From Viridothelium virens (Eukaryota; Ascomycota; Dothideomycetes; Trypetheliales; Trypetheliaceae), in the NCBI GenBank assembly GCA_010094025.1, contig ML991820.1, positions 62,001 through 126,000 on the forward strand: 64,000 nt of DNA. The letters run 5' to 3'. The position numbers were made by a program, and so were the translations under genes. Positions 30,491 to 41,906 of this stretch are shown here, in pieces. The notes under the pieces were generated by a model, which saw only the letters and a list, made by a program, of their open reading frames with translations, was not told where the DNA came from and made no database searches. Position 1 is the first letter of the stretch, and each line of letters begins with the position of its first letter.

Positions 30491-32851
30491 TCAACCGAGA
30501 GTAAGCTCGACTTGCTCGAACGTTTCATCGCCCTGCTCAAGGATCCCAACGAGATGTTCTAGTTCCTCTCTCTGGCTTGAAACATCCAACGGTTCTGCCG
30601 TGATATCCGAGATTTCCTTATCTGAGAGTTTCTCGGCTGACAGCGAGGTCTTGACGATGGACGCAAGGGGTTTGATTAGACGTCGTTCGACCACCTGTTT
30701 TGTGACAACATCGATGAAGTATTTGAGTTCATCCTTTTTGTTAGATTAGTCTGGCCTGGAAGCGACTGCATGATTTCACACTTGACCGTACCTTGTAGTA
30801 TGCAATTTGGCTGTCGAGAGCCTCGCTTGCCGAGAAACGATCCATATCAGCCGCTTCCCTTGCCACCTCACGAAGCTTGTCGGGGTCGACGTAATGCTTT
30901 GCCCAGACTTGGGGGTCTATAGTAGTCATCTCCGAGTCATCAACGTTGATAAAGGTTGTGTTGGCTCTGGACATGCGCTTGAGAATACTACAATACTTCC
31001 TGTGCCGCAAACGTTGTACAGTCAACGTAAAAGTATGGTTGTAGCTCACAGGAGGTCCATTCTTGTCTTCTAAGATATTTTCAAGCTCCTTCCGCGCCAC
31101 TGCAACTTCATTGTTGAGAGCGTGTCGAATCCGACTTCGATATAGGCGGTCCCGGATGTCCTCTCTCGTGACATGCCTCAGAGCGAGAAGGAGGAAACGA
31201 TGGCACGCTTTAGCTACGTGGTCGATGTGTGTAGAGGCAATCTTTTCCCAAGGCTCGGACTGTTCGCTGAAAAGCAAGCGTATTAGTTCAGGATTGTAGC
31301 TACCTGGTAGCTCCCGCCCCTTGCAGCGTTGCAGTATCTTCAATACCCATCTTTCTGCCTGCAGACGATTCCAGTTCTTCGGTTTCAGTGTCTTAGCCAA
31401 CTGATCATAGTCTTCAACGTCATCCCAGTCTTGCTCGGGATCTTCCTCGAGGACATCTTCGATTCCCCCAAAAGCTAGGTTGAGAAATTCTGTGAGGCGG
31501 GGATCGGGGCTGTTGATTGCCTCTTGATTGATCGAGTTGCTGCGACCTATCGTATACTTATGGCCGTGAAGACGCATATGTTTTGTGAACTTGCGATTGA
31601 GATATTGAATGACTGCTCGTAGCCTCACAACATTTGTCTGAGCGTCAATGTCCGTGGACGTGTCAACTTGTCCAAAGAAGTCAGCTTCGTAGTCACCCTT
31701 TACAGCTGCAACAATAATGCCACCAAGACTCCAAGATATGTCAAAGAGTTGTTCTCGCTTTTCGGAAATGGTTTTTCGGAACTCCCCGAGACCAAGGAGC
31801 TGCTTTTTGGTCTGAGACAATTTCTGGCCAAGCTCGGAACGAAGTTCGGGGAGCTTTTGGCGAAGATGTGATTCAAGAAGCTTGCTGAGTCTAGATCTGA
31901 GCGCGTCGATCCCCAGAGTTCTACTGTCGCGAGTCGTCCAAATACCCTTGCCGAAAAAATCAATCTCAGAACCAAGACGCTCCTCGAAATTGGAAGTTGA
32001 TTCAAGATTCTTAAGCCAGTGCCAACCAAATCAAAGACGGACATCGTTATTGTCAGACAGACTAACAAATTCTGCCTCCAATTCCGAGTTGGGAAGTAGA
32101 TAATTTGGCTTCGTAATGATACCAAGTGTCCGGGAGGTTGCCCCGTGTTGTTTGCACAGATTGATGATAACCTGGTTCGCATAGTCATTCTTGGCTGAAA
32201 TGATTGCGAGAACTATGGTTCTTCTATTCTTCAAGTAGTTTTTCGTCAAAGCGTGTGTGGCCTTCACGTCTTCCTCGTCTTGTTCATTTTTAGTAGCGTG
32301 AATAAGGCCAGGTAGATCGACCAATGTACTGGGCATGTCAGTGGCTGATGCAGACCCACGAGCGACCTTTAATAGACTTACAGTTCGGGTACTCCTGGGC
32401 CGTTCATTTCTACCCGTAGGAGATCTCGAGAGAAAGCTCTAGGCCCACGTTTGCCACTCTTGTCATTCAATCCCATGCATATCATGGCCTTTTCAATAAG
32501 GTCGGGCAGATTGGAGATGTCCTCGATAGTTTCCCTGAAACTAGTTAGATTCTGAAGCTCGGAGTAAAGCCTTCTCGATTCCCTGTGTGGTATTATTCTT
32601 GCGGTAATTGATAATTTATCCGCTTCTCTGAGGACGACCTCGATGGCACATCGAGTACACATTCCTTCTCTTCGGGGGTATTTCAAGCCGGAGATGGCTT
32701 CAAGGACGGAGGATTTTCCAGCACTCTGATCACCGGTAACAACGATCTGTGGAAATTCCAAGACACTGGCAAGACCCGTCTCGTTGAGTTTGAGTACCAT
32801 GTCGAGTACTGCGCGCTGTTTGTCGCTTCGAAACGCAGAAAGATTCTCCAT
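30491..32851 (-). pseudogene. Dynamin-like (Mx-type fungal) GTPase with internal TGA
   Basis: Proposed exons 32851-32382, 32328-30792 and 30733-30491 give 750 codons. The GTPase domain has the dynamin P-loop GDQSAGKSS and DLPG. The middle/stalk region follows, and a GTPase-effector domain forms the last exon (DELKYFIDVVTKQVVERRLI). This is the architecture of fungal Mx-like dynamins, which assemble on membranes. Codon 256 (32033-32031) is TGA in an otherwise open frame; on both sides the protein is clearly homologous (FVSLSDNNDV before, FGWHWLKN after), and no GT-AG pair of reasonable size removes it. As read, the product would stop at residue 255, inside the GTPase domain. The G4 motif is TKPN rather than TKxD. 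It may be a recent pseudogene, a sequencing error, or a readthrough case. A 5'UTR intron ending TTTTCAG is likely just before the start. Confidence 0.8.
32031..32033 (-). other. In-frame TGA in dynamin-like gene
   Basis: Reading ...GAT GTC CGT CTT TGA TTT GGT TGG... on the minus strand. The plus-one frame across this point reads Phe-Asp-Leu, which I remember as usual just before the conserved GWH of relatives. A T insertion plus a nearby G deletion would therefore explain the TGA as well as a point change. Confidence 0.75.
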
Positions 32852-33299
32852 GTTTGTGACGGCACGGACAAATTCAGTGACCACTGAAAAGACGGTATTC
32901 AGTAAAAGGGTGTTGCTAGTTCACGATAAGAAAGACCTGTTCGAAGAATAGATTATGATAAGGTGGTCAGGAAATCTTAAACGGGAGAAGGTCCGAAGCG
33001 CTAAACATCGGACCGGAAGATGGAGTAAACAGAGGAGGTGAGGAGCATGTGGACAATTCAAAGATAGGAGTCCCTAGAGGTGGGTCAAAGAAGATGGGCT
33101 GCGAAAGAGACTAAGAATTTCCAGAAGGTCGCATATAAATGGCACCGTTAATGACTATCTCGGGCACGTGAATTAGGAGGCTCCACTCTGATGCATATAT
33201 CAGCTGTTTCGGCTATCAAAACACACAGAGATAAGTAATCAGCAGTCTGGAGCCCAAGTATCTTACCGACTCAGCAAATTGGCATCTAGCCTCAGCCGC
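32852..33299. other. Intergenic between dynamin-like gene and gpi13
   Basis: About 450 bp holding the dynamin promoter and the gpi13 3' end; a CACGTG lies near 33164. No gene seen. Confidence 0.5.
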
Positions 33300-36200
33300 T
33301 TAACTCCACCCAAAGACTTCTGCCACACTCAAAACACTCCACCTCATCCCTCCCATAGCAACCCACGCCACCACTACATCCACCACCAACAGAACCACCG
33401 CACCCAACATGAACCTCGGACTAAAGATCCGATACAGCATCAGATGCCTCCTCAAATGCGCCGCCCACATAGTCGTCGCTAGATTCACCGCCGCATAGTA
33501 CAACAAGTGCGTCGCGGCAGCCCCAGCCACCTCTCCCAAATATCCCAGATCCATTCCAGCACTACCTTCCTCATCCCCCTCTTCCTCTCCCTCCCTCTCT
33601 CCCTTCCCCTTCCCCTTCCCCTCCGCCCTCAGCCTCCGCCCCGGCTTCGGCGCCTTCTTCCACAACCCCAGCGCCGGCACCGCAACCGCACACAGAATCT
33701 GCGGACCACACGTATTCAGCGCGACCATCGCCGGGCCCCCAGGATACGTGACCGTCTTGAACGGGATGAAGGCGCTCTCCCACTGGATGCTGGCGAGGCT
33801 CGCCTGGTGGCCCGTCTTGAAGTAGTGGAAGCTGCCGAGCAGCGCGAGCACGATGGGGCCGATCGATGACGAGGATGCGCTGCCGAGATGCGGGTTCGCG
33901 GCGAGGATCTCGAGGAGCGACAGGATTTGCCAAAGGCAGAGGGCCAGGGCGCCGGTGCCCATGGGTTTCGCGGCGAGCGTTGCGGCGAGCGACCACAGGA
34001 GGGGGAGCAGTAGGTAGCGCGTGCCGTGGACGTTGGCGTAGCCGTGGACGGTGATGGCGGAGGTTGGGGTGGTGGTGACGACGTTGGAGGAGGAGATGGA
34101 GAGAGAAGCGGTTGAGGTGGAGCTGGTGGGGCGTGGAGTGGCGGATATGCTAAGCATTGGTTTGGCGTAGTAGTAAGTTGCATAGCCGCCGATGAAGGCG
34201 ACTGCGAGGACGAGTTGCGCGATGCGCATGCGTGTGTCTTTGAGAAAGGATGTCCCGTGCAGGCTTTGGAGGGTGGGATTCTGGACGTGTGCGAGCCAGT
34301 CACCGTCGTCGGCGGCGTCCATGGTCCAGAATACGGCGACAAGGAAGAGGCCCATTCTATATGCAAATCCAACTGCAAATGGTGCTGTCTCGTGGTAAGA
34401 TTCGGTGCTTTTGTAGAACGCTTTTAGAACGTCGGGGAGAATGATTGCGACAAAAAAGGGAATTAGCAGTTGCCACGGCGCGGAAGTAGATGAAGTCGCG
34501 GATGCGTAATAGGTCGATTTACAGAATGGCATTTGTTCTTCCCGACAAAGTCTGGAAAGAGATGCCACGCGGGTTAGAAGAACGAAGATGATGGAATGAT
34601 AGCATCCGAGCCACCTGACAGACGGAACAGGCTGACGTAAAGATGAGACAAGCGTCAAAATACCAAAAGTTGAAAGGAAAAATAACAGGATCTCATCCTC
34701 CCAAATTGTGTACGAGTTAGAAGCGAATCCAATGCAAGGGAGTATAGTAAAGACGACAGCTAACCAGCCCCAGAAGTCCCTAGGTAGTATGGAAACAAGA
34801 GCTACCCGAACTGACCATAGTCCGGAAGCCATACCAAGTGCGCCGCCCATTGCTGCGCCAAAAGCTGAAAAGGGCACTAAGCGGTCTGGTGTGACAACGT
34901 AAGTTGAACCAGTTCCAAGTGCAAGACCCATGATGACGCCCAGAGCTCCTCGTGTGAATATTACGGGAGTCAGATCAGCTCTGTCTTTGTGCATACTACG
35001 TGCATAGACGAGTAGTAGACCGAACGAGGAAATAAGTATCGCGATTCCGAGAGCTATATTAATAAGATCGAATCGGGCCCAAAGGCTACGGCAAACACTT
35101 AGGTTCTGCTGCTGGTAGCTTGAGAAGGCTTCAAAAACGTTCTGCCACTGCTCAGCTTTTGTTGCCTTTGTAGCCTGAAGATCTTGAAACTTCTCATTCG
35201 CCGTTGACCAAAGGGCCAGAGTAGGGGACTGAATGGTCGCGTCTAGATTCTGAGCGCGTGCATATTCACGCTGGTACCGATGTATTTGCGCGCCCGTCAG
35301 TCTGTTGACCAAGGCGAGGTTCTCGATGTCTTTACCATTAGACCCTATGAATGCTTCCTCAATGGGAGCGCCTAGATTGTTGAACGGTATTGGCATCCCG
35401 AGTAGGAGGGACAGCGTAGGCACGAGATCAATTTGGGCAACAGGTCGTTCTTTAGCATGAGCAGGGGGCTGGATGTATGCTGGGGATGTTCGTCCAAAAG
35501 CAGCTCTCTTTGAGTACATCCAGAGCGCGGCTTGGATCTCGTCATCAGACTCACCACCGTGGTCTCCTTTGGCGTCCATGCCATGGTCTCCCATGACCAC
35601 TAAAAGAGTGTCTTCATCAAGTAGATCAATGACTTGACGAAAGACGCTGTCCATCTGATTCAACTTGGCAGTCATGGCCGGATGATCTGGCCCGTACCTA
35701 TGGCCAGCATGGTCGACTCCTAGAAAATGTCCAAAGATGACATCCCATTTACTTGTATTGCTCGGATTCAGTAATGGGAGAAGGTGCTCGATTACCCCAT
35801 TGTCCACAGTATGCAAATCCCAGACGTTGAATGAATCATACGGATGTGTCAATTCAGGGTCGAAATAGTCTGGGAAGAGAGCATGCCATGTATCATCTCC
35901 CAAATGTACGATCCTCTTATTTGCGTTTCGCAATTGTGCCACCAAATTATCCTCATCAATTGCCGTTCCCGCAAAATTCGACCCAGCATCAATGAATGTA
36001 GGCAGTGTACCCGTAGTCAGACCTTTGAGCCGTTGCAGCGTCGTAGTGGGTGGATCGGCAATGAAGGGTCGTAAAAAGGCGTTTTGAGGTTGTTTGGAGG
36101 AGGTTGTGTGAAGTATTGGGAATGCATTGTGGAAATGGTGTGGCTGCTTATCGTAGTCTTCCGGTCTATACGGGACTGTGAAGTCATATCTTAACGCGTC

Positions 36201-36627
36201 AACAATAAGGACGACAGCTTTGTTGAAGGTTTTTGGATGCCAACATCCTTGGTCTGCTGATCCAGCATCATAGCGTCCTGTCAATGCTATGGGAGGTACG
36301 GAGCAATCGGATTTATGCTCGAGAACTAGCCGGGTAAGAAGGAATCCGCTCGTGAATAGGTAAATCCCAAGGACATGAAGTATTCTGGTCTTAAGATCAG
36401 CTAGGACTCGACCTGGGGAAGCTTGATAGAGCTGACAGCAAAAGGGTAAAGAAAGCCACAATAATACCATGCGAGGCTTTGAAATGGACTTCTTGCTGTT
36501 TCTGAACGCTACTAGCCTCCTGCAAACTTTTCTGAGTGTTTGGCGCTGGCGGTCTCCCGTTCACGGTAGATTTCGAAGGCCGGCCATTAGGACCGTCCAG
36601 CTCCACGGAGACGGTTCCATTGCTCAT
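33300..36627 (-). CDS. gpi13: GPI ethanolamine phosphate transferase 3 (Gpi13/PIG-O)
   Basis: Exons 36627-36468 and 36412-33300 encode 1090 residues. The 55-bp intron joins the hydrophilic N-terminus to RVLADLKTRILHVLGIYLFT, the first membrane segment. The lumenal alkaline-phosphatase-like domain has the metal-site signatures VLIVDALRYDF, HFLGVDHAGHRYGPDH and VVMGDHGMDAKGDHGGE. About a dozen transmembrane helices follow. Gpi13 adds ethanolamine phosphate to the third mannose of the GPI precursor in the ER; that phosphate later links to the protein. The length and LTRLVLEHKSDC fit Gpi13 better than Mcd4 or Gpi7. A second in-phase acceptor 10 bp downstream would remove RV or L-type residues only if shifted by a multiple of three, so the first is preferred. 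The plus strand flips from C-rich (33601-33660: 36 C, 8 G) to G-rich (33961-34020: 13 C, 28 G) over the 3' part. Confidence 0.94.
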
Positions 36628-37160
36628 AACTCAGGATTATGATGGTGTATTAATCCTGCTAGTCATTAATATTAAACGGATAGGGCGATCCAGGAGAAAA
36701 TGCATTCTCAATTAGCTAGGTAGATGAACATCCGGATTGCTGCGGAGATATCGACGCGGTTTTGATGCACGGTTCACGCGAGAGGTCAGGATATTTCTGA
36801 GAACAGTAACCTCAACATTGGTTATTCCTGGACTCTCTCTTTTACGGATTTTCTGGATTTAATTCATGGAATTGTTCAAATAACAGAGTGTAAAGGGTGA
36901 TCAAAAATGGAATTTCTTCGAGCTATGGGCTCTGGATATCTCAACATAAACATAAACATGAAGAACTCTGTTTGGCCAAATTTCCCGATAGGCATTTCCT
37001 CCGCACCCGGCGCCATGGAGGCCCTTCAGAATGACCATTAAATCATGCAAATGATCCACGTGGCTCCATTGAGATGCATATCCAACATGCATGATTCATC
37101 CCAAATCCGGAGCCTCCTCTTAAAAGAAGCCCTTCAAATCACACCATTATACATAACTCA
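36628..37160. other. Intergenic between gpi13 and pseudokinase genes
   Basis: 533 bp of AT-richer DNA with the gpi13 promoter and the 3' end of the downstream gene. No gene seen. Confidence 0.5.
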
Positions 37161-40100
37161 TTAAGCATGAATATAATAATCCCTCCACATATCAGCCGTG
37201 AAACCCCCACCGCTCAACGTTCCTAAGTCCGCATGTACCCCCTCCGCCATCGCATATCCATGTTCCGGCATGAGCGTCGTGTGAGGCATTTGCTCCGGCG
37301 TCCTCGCCACCTGCTTCCACGCACTCAACGTGTCATCGAGCAGGAGATCACTGCCCGACCGCGCATGACTGAGCGCTCTAGCCCTTCTATGCGGAGACTT
37401 TGGCGGAATCTGCGGTGCGTCGATGCTAGGTGTGACTTCCGTTTCGTTTGGTACTTGGGGCACTGCATCCGGAGCGGATCGCATTTGTACGAGAGGTGGA
37501 TGACGAACTGGGGGCGTCGGTGCAGGCCTTGGAGAACTAAAAGGTATGTCTTGAGGAATGTAAGAAGCACTGGAACGCTTTTGATGTCGGGGATGAGGAA
37601 TGTGAGGTAGAGTCGTCGTTGGCGGCAGAGATGGAACCGGAGGCAGGGCTGATGTGGGTGGTGGTAGAGGCGCCGTCCCTGGAGCTCGAGTCGAAGAAGT
37701 TCGGAGTGGGAATCCTGGAATTGCAGGAAGAGCGCCTGTGGGTGCGGGAGATGGAGCTTGCAAGGACTCAATAGATACTCTTGAATGTGTGCTGCTGGTT
37801 GCCAGCGACTGTGAACGCTTGGGTCCATGTTGGACATGCGAAAAAGATTGGTGAGGTGTAGGGGAAGATGGTTGCGGCAGAGCTGGGGAGAGCGACGATG
37901 CTGGTACGGCATGAGATACGGTTGTTGATCCGCCTGGGCGTGCTGCAAAGGGTGGAAACGCCCTTGAAGAGGATCCCGAAGAAGTTGATGACGGCCATCG
38001 TTGCATAGTTGGGGCATAGATTGGGATATTAGGAGCCGTCATTGTCCTGGTCATTGGGTGCATATTTGGTTCCAAAATGGCAGCAGAGTTTGTTGCTTCC
38101 CCGATTGCTTGAGATGCATAAGGATCAGTCGGAAAATCTGGATTGGCATAGTCGTGGATTATGCCAAGAGGATACATCGATGCGAAAGAGACTGGAGATG
38201 CACTCCCTGGCATCGGCTGCTGTAGAACACTCTTTGGCGAACAGGAGAGGAAGGATGTCGAAGTTAAATCTGGAGAATGGACGGTTCTAAGCTCCGAAGG
38301 ATAGGCGCCTTCCACAGGGGCCACGAAGGAAGAGACGTTAGGTGGTACGCCCCATGGTGCATATTGCGGAACTGATCTCGGAGGCGAAGTAGTTAGCGGT
38401 ACAGCAGTGGGACTGAATTGTTGTGGGGGAGGAAAGTTGGTTGTCTTGAATTCTCTTATAGGACTAGAGTCTTCTGGGGATACTGGCGACACTGGAGACT
38501 CGGTTCTTGGTGGCGATGGTGGGATCGACGTCAAAATCGTATCTCGTAGTGGTGGCACAGAGGTCGCATCTCGTTTGCGAATATCCGTTGCGGCATTTGA
38601 GGCATTCCTCATACGGAAGAGATTTGTTGCATTGAGCATAGGCTGCTGCTGTGAGAGTCTAGACTCGAACTCTAGCTTCCTGCTCTTCTGCTCTTCAGAT
38701 TCCTCCCTCGACAAGTCAACAACACAGTGTGGACTATGAATGCCCGAGTGCATTGTAAGAGCATCAGAGACGCGCTCGCAGACTTGCTGCGCCGAAGGTC
38801 GGAGCTGGGGATTCTGAGAAAGCATCGAGCGAACAAGTTTCAAAAGGCGGGGAACGCCACGATATTCTCTATCGTCGTATTCACATGACTCATCGCTGAG
38901 GTGCTTAATCCAGGAGTCAATCTTGACAAGGTTCGCGTGGAAAGAGGTGTCCGTTTTTGATGAGCCCATTTTGATGGACGGAGCAGAGGTGATGCCAGAC
39001 GTCGGAAGAGATAGAGAGTTCTTCCGCTTAGACGAGCGCTGTTTCGTAAAGCCACTGAGTTTACCTTCCATCAGGTACGTGAGTATGTCGAGGAAGATGC
39101 ATCCAAGAGAAAAGATGTCAGCCTTCTCTGGAGAGCGCATCACCTGGACGTCCCGAGAGCCTGCCTGCCCTCCAGATGTTGGCCCCTCACTAATATCAGA
39201 CAGTGGGGGCGAAGGAGGAGGGTGAGATCTTTGGGATAAGTTCCGGAAAAAGTCGGTGGATGAACTGGACCTGTTACTATACGCAGAAGACCCACTACTA
39301 CTGGTAGTAGAGATCTTGCTTTCCCTATGCTGCGGGACTGCAGGCATGTGAATTGTCGAGCTGAAATTCTCAGGCGGACTGTAGTTGTACACTTCTTGAT
39401 CATCTTGCTTCTTGTCTGTCTGAAACATAGACAGACTACCCACGTCACTGAAAGCGACGTTATTCTCAGCATCAATCAGGATATTGGACGGTCGAATTTC
39501 TGTGTGAGGCCAGCCTCGATCATGAAGAGTCTTAGTCGCGTGGGAGAGGCAGTTGATCCACTCTTGTAGCTTGATCGTTCGCTCAAGCTTGGAAAGTTTT
39601 TGGAATTGCTGTGGGGCCTTTTGGTCCATGAATGATTTGAGGGTATGTTCGCCGACAAAGGTCGTCACAACGTAACCCGAGTTTCTCCAAATGTACGAAG
39701 CCCAGGCATTAGCAATGTGCTTATGCTCGATCTCTTTCGCACGGTTTACATTGTCGATGAATTCCTCTTCCGACAGCTGGTAAGAGCTTTCTCCGATGGA
39801 GAATCGACGTCGGACGAAGGTCTTCTTGCTGGAGACTGGTCGACAACACTCCCACCCATTGATTGGCGCTGCTGAAGGTGCCTTGGAGACGAACTCGACA
39901 GGAATAATCTCACTGTCAGCGTATCTGAAATGAGAACCGCGCCTGAGCTCTCTTAAGCAGAAAGAATGCTGGAAGGTAAAGAATCTTGAGTTTAACTTTT
40001 CGTCATTCCTTTCTGATAGTCTCAAGCTGCGGACGTCGTCTCTACTAAGAGGCAAGTCGTCATCATCCCAGGAGGCGTTCAAGACTGCAAAGATCTGGCC

Positions 40101-40397
40101 GGGAAGGCCAATGGTAGCAAGAATTAGAAAAAGCCTCCGTGCTTTGTTCAGAATCCAGTCGAGATAAGTGTCGTCAGTGAGGCCATCAAATGAAATTGGG
40201 CTGAAGAGCTGTTCGCGTTCTTCGATGCGGAGTTTCTTTAGAATGTAATCTTTGGTCACTGTGGTCCGGATACGTTCGTCCGTCCACCATTCTTGCTTGG
40301 GCGCCATCACTGACTGAACTCCATAGCCAAAGCCCACTGAGTTAAATGCTTTGGATCCCGTACCTGGGCTGGCACCACCCAGGGATCGAGGGGACAT
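37161..40397 (-). CDS. Kinase-fold protein, probable pseudokinase
   Basis: Single-exon protein of 1078 residues. A protein-kinase fold spans about residues 185-545. C-lobe landmarks are clear: catalytic-loop equivalent HTEIRPSNILID (298-309), SDVG (317-320), an APE-like SPPENF, DIFSLGC (427-433) and QLRPSAQQV near 531. The HRD aspartate is replaced by Glu (HTE), DFG is DVG, the glycine loop is not recognisable and no VAIK lysine is evident (KKTFVRRRFSIGE lies there). Phosphotransfer is therefore doubtful, although the Asn of the catalytic loop and the DVG Asp remain. A Ser-rich insertion lies between SDVG and DIFSLGC. Residues 560-1078 are Pro/Ser-rich and disordered. An N-terminal helical region (35-180) of unknown type precedes the kinase. 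It may act as a scaffold; partner unknown. The 3' part shows the C-to-G skew flip near 37430. Confidence 0.88.
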   Translation of the reverse strand: MSPRSLGGASPGTGSKAFNSVGFGYGVQSVMAPKQEWWTDERIRTTVTKDYILKKLRIEEREQLFSPISFDGLTDDTYLDWILNKARRLFLILATIGLPGQIFAVLNASWDDDDLPLSRDDVRSLRLSERNDEKLNSRFFTFQHSFCLRELRRGSHFRYADSEIIPVEFVSKAPSAAPINGWECCRPVSSKKTFVRRRFSIGESSYQLSEEEFIDNVNRAKEIEHKHIANAWASYIWRNSGYVVTTFVGEHTLKSFMDQKAPQQFQKLSKLERTIKLQEWINCLSHATKTLHDRGWPHTEIRPSNILIDAENNVAFSDVGSLSMFQTDKKQDDQEVYNYSPPENFSSTIHMPAVPQHRESKISTTSSSGSSAYSNRSSSSTDFFRNLSQRSHPPPSPPLSDISEGPTSGGQAGSRDVQVMRSPEKADIFSLGCIFLDILTYLMEGKLSGFTKQRSSKRKNSLSLPTSGITSAPSIKMGSSKTDTSFHANLVKIDSWIKHLSDESCEYDDREYRGVPRLLKLVRSMLSQNPQLRPSAQQVCERVSDALTMHSGIHSPHCVVDLSREESEEQKSRKLEFESRLSQQQPMLNATNLFRMRNASNAATDIRKRDATSVPPLRDTILTSIPPSPPRTESPVSPVSPEDSSPIREFKTTNFPPPQQFSPTAVPLTTSPPRSVPQYAPWGVPPNVSSFVAPVEGAYPSELRTVHSPDLTSTSFLSCSPKSVLQQPMPGSASPVSFASMYPLGIIHDYANPDFPTDPYASQAIGEATNSAAILEPNMHPMTRTMTAPNIPIYAPTMQRWPSSTSSGSSSRAFPPFAARPGGSTTVSHAVPASSLSPALPQPSSPTPHQSFSHVQHGPKRSQSLATSSTHSRVSIESLQAPSPAPTGALPAIPGFPLRTSSTRAPGTAPLPPPTSALPPVPSLPPTTTLPHIPHPRHQKRSSASYIPQDIPFSSPRPAPTPPVRHPPLVQMRSAPDAVPQVPNETEVTPSIDAPQIPPKSPHRRARALSHARSGSDLLLDDTLSAWKQVARTPEQMPHTTLMPEHGYAMAEGVHADLGTLSGGGFTADMWRDYYIHA

Positions 40398-41906
40398 TAT
40401 GAAGATCGAGATGCTGCGACCCCGGCTATATTTCTTTTTCCAGTAACGGGAGTCTCAGAATGGCACAGCAACATAAGGCGAAAGATTATCGGGCAGATAG
40501 TGTCTCACTCGCTGAGAATTTAAGATTGCGACTGCGGCTGAGTCTTTTCTACGACGATAAGACTGGTTGCCTGGGGGTCGTCCGCCTGGTTGGTAATATA
40601 GGCCGGGAAATTTCGTGGCTTTGAGGCTTCAGGCAACTCCCGCGTGCGGGTAAGCAGGTGGTGGCTGCGGAAGCACGACAGGACTGACGTAACGAAATCG
40701 CGGCTCACCAGGACCCGGTACGCAAGAGTCAATGCTTTGCTGGAGAAATGAAGAAGGGGATGCCACGCTTTCATAAACCATTAATCCTCGGCCTCGGCGG
40801 AGAGGAAAAAGCTGGGCGTTTTGGCAAATACTGTATGTTCCACTGCGGTAGCGAGCACGGGACCATGCCACGGCTAGGGATGCATTGGTGCACCATCCAC
40901 GCCCGCAAACCGCTTCTAGTGGCGGACAGAGAAGATTCCACGGGACGGGGCCTTCCCTGTTGAAGAAATGCTCGAAGGGTCTGGTATGCAATGGCGCCAC
41001 TCTCCCTGCCTATCAGCGCGGGCGCCGGGGTGCGAGCAGCTCACCCGTCCAGCGGTGCAGCGTCCTTCTTGAAGCAAGCGGTGCAAGCCATCCAAGCTGC
41101 AGCCCGCCTGTGCATTCTGGCAGACTGGCAGGGGGACAACGGTCACCCACGGTCGACACTCTGTCCTCCGACTGGCCTCGACTTGGCTGAATTGGTTTTT
41201 CCCGGCCTGGGGGAATCCGCAATCCTTCTGCGAATCATCGCTGCCCTCGCGCAATCCACTGTGCCCTCTTCCACGCGGCGGCTCCGGATCGTCCTTGCGT
41301 GTCCACTCATCGCGAGACCCCACCGTAGCAGTCGTTCACGGTGCCGTGCAACGCCTGCCTAATTGATTAGCCCCTCTGTAGCATTTGCCGGCAGCAGCTA
41401 GCCATCTCATAATGGGTGGAGTATTAATTTCTATCCACTTTGGCTATTCACTTCCAGTCAGGCGATGAAGCCTGAGACATCATGTGCTTCAGACTCGACA
41501 GGGAATTAGACTACAGGTGAAAAGCTTCTTCAGGATCGCGTTTGCGTTCGGCAAGCGTTACCAATCCGCATTGCGTCGACTACTTTGGGTGCATGATCTA
41601 CTGTTCCCTGCATCGATGGCACCGATGGAACGCGAGACCCTGGGCACCCTGAGGAGGCCGGGACCCTAGCAGCGATCACACAGGTCGCTGTGCCTCTGGA
41701 GGAATCCTCCGCACCCAGGCCAAACTAAGGCACCAAGGAGTCCCATTACGGAGTAAGAGTTTCAATTGCTTAGAAGGGGCATCAATCGCGGCCCGAATGT
41801 ATCACAATGCATATCCATCGAGGCACTGCGACTTCGTAGGTTTGTCTGATGCTCTCAGGGTATCTTGATTTGTAAAATATATCGCCGATGTGTAGTTTTT
41901 AGAAAT
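40398..41906. other. Intergenic 1.5 kb with overlapping open frames
   Basis: Holds the promoter of the pseudokinase gene and the 3' end of the Arp gene. From 40880 to 41360 several frames on both strands stay open for 70-135 codons at once, which reflects GC-rich, stop-poor DNA rather than a gene. None shows a domain or splice-consistent extension. A non-coding transcript cannot be excluded. Confidence 0.45.

Noticed and set aside
33571-34378. Two minus-strand frames of 141 and 220 codons inside gpi13
   Set aside because: They overlap the clear gpi13 frame and owe their length to the composition island.
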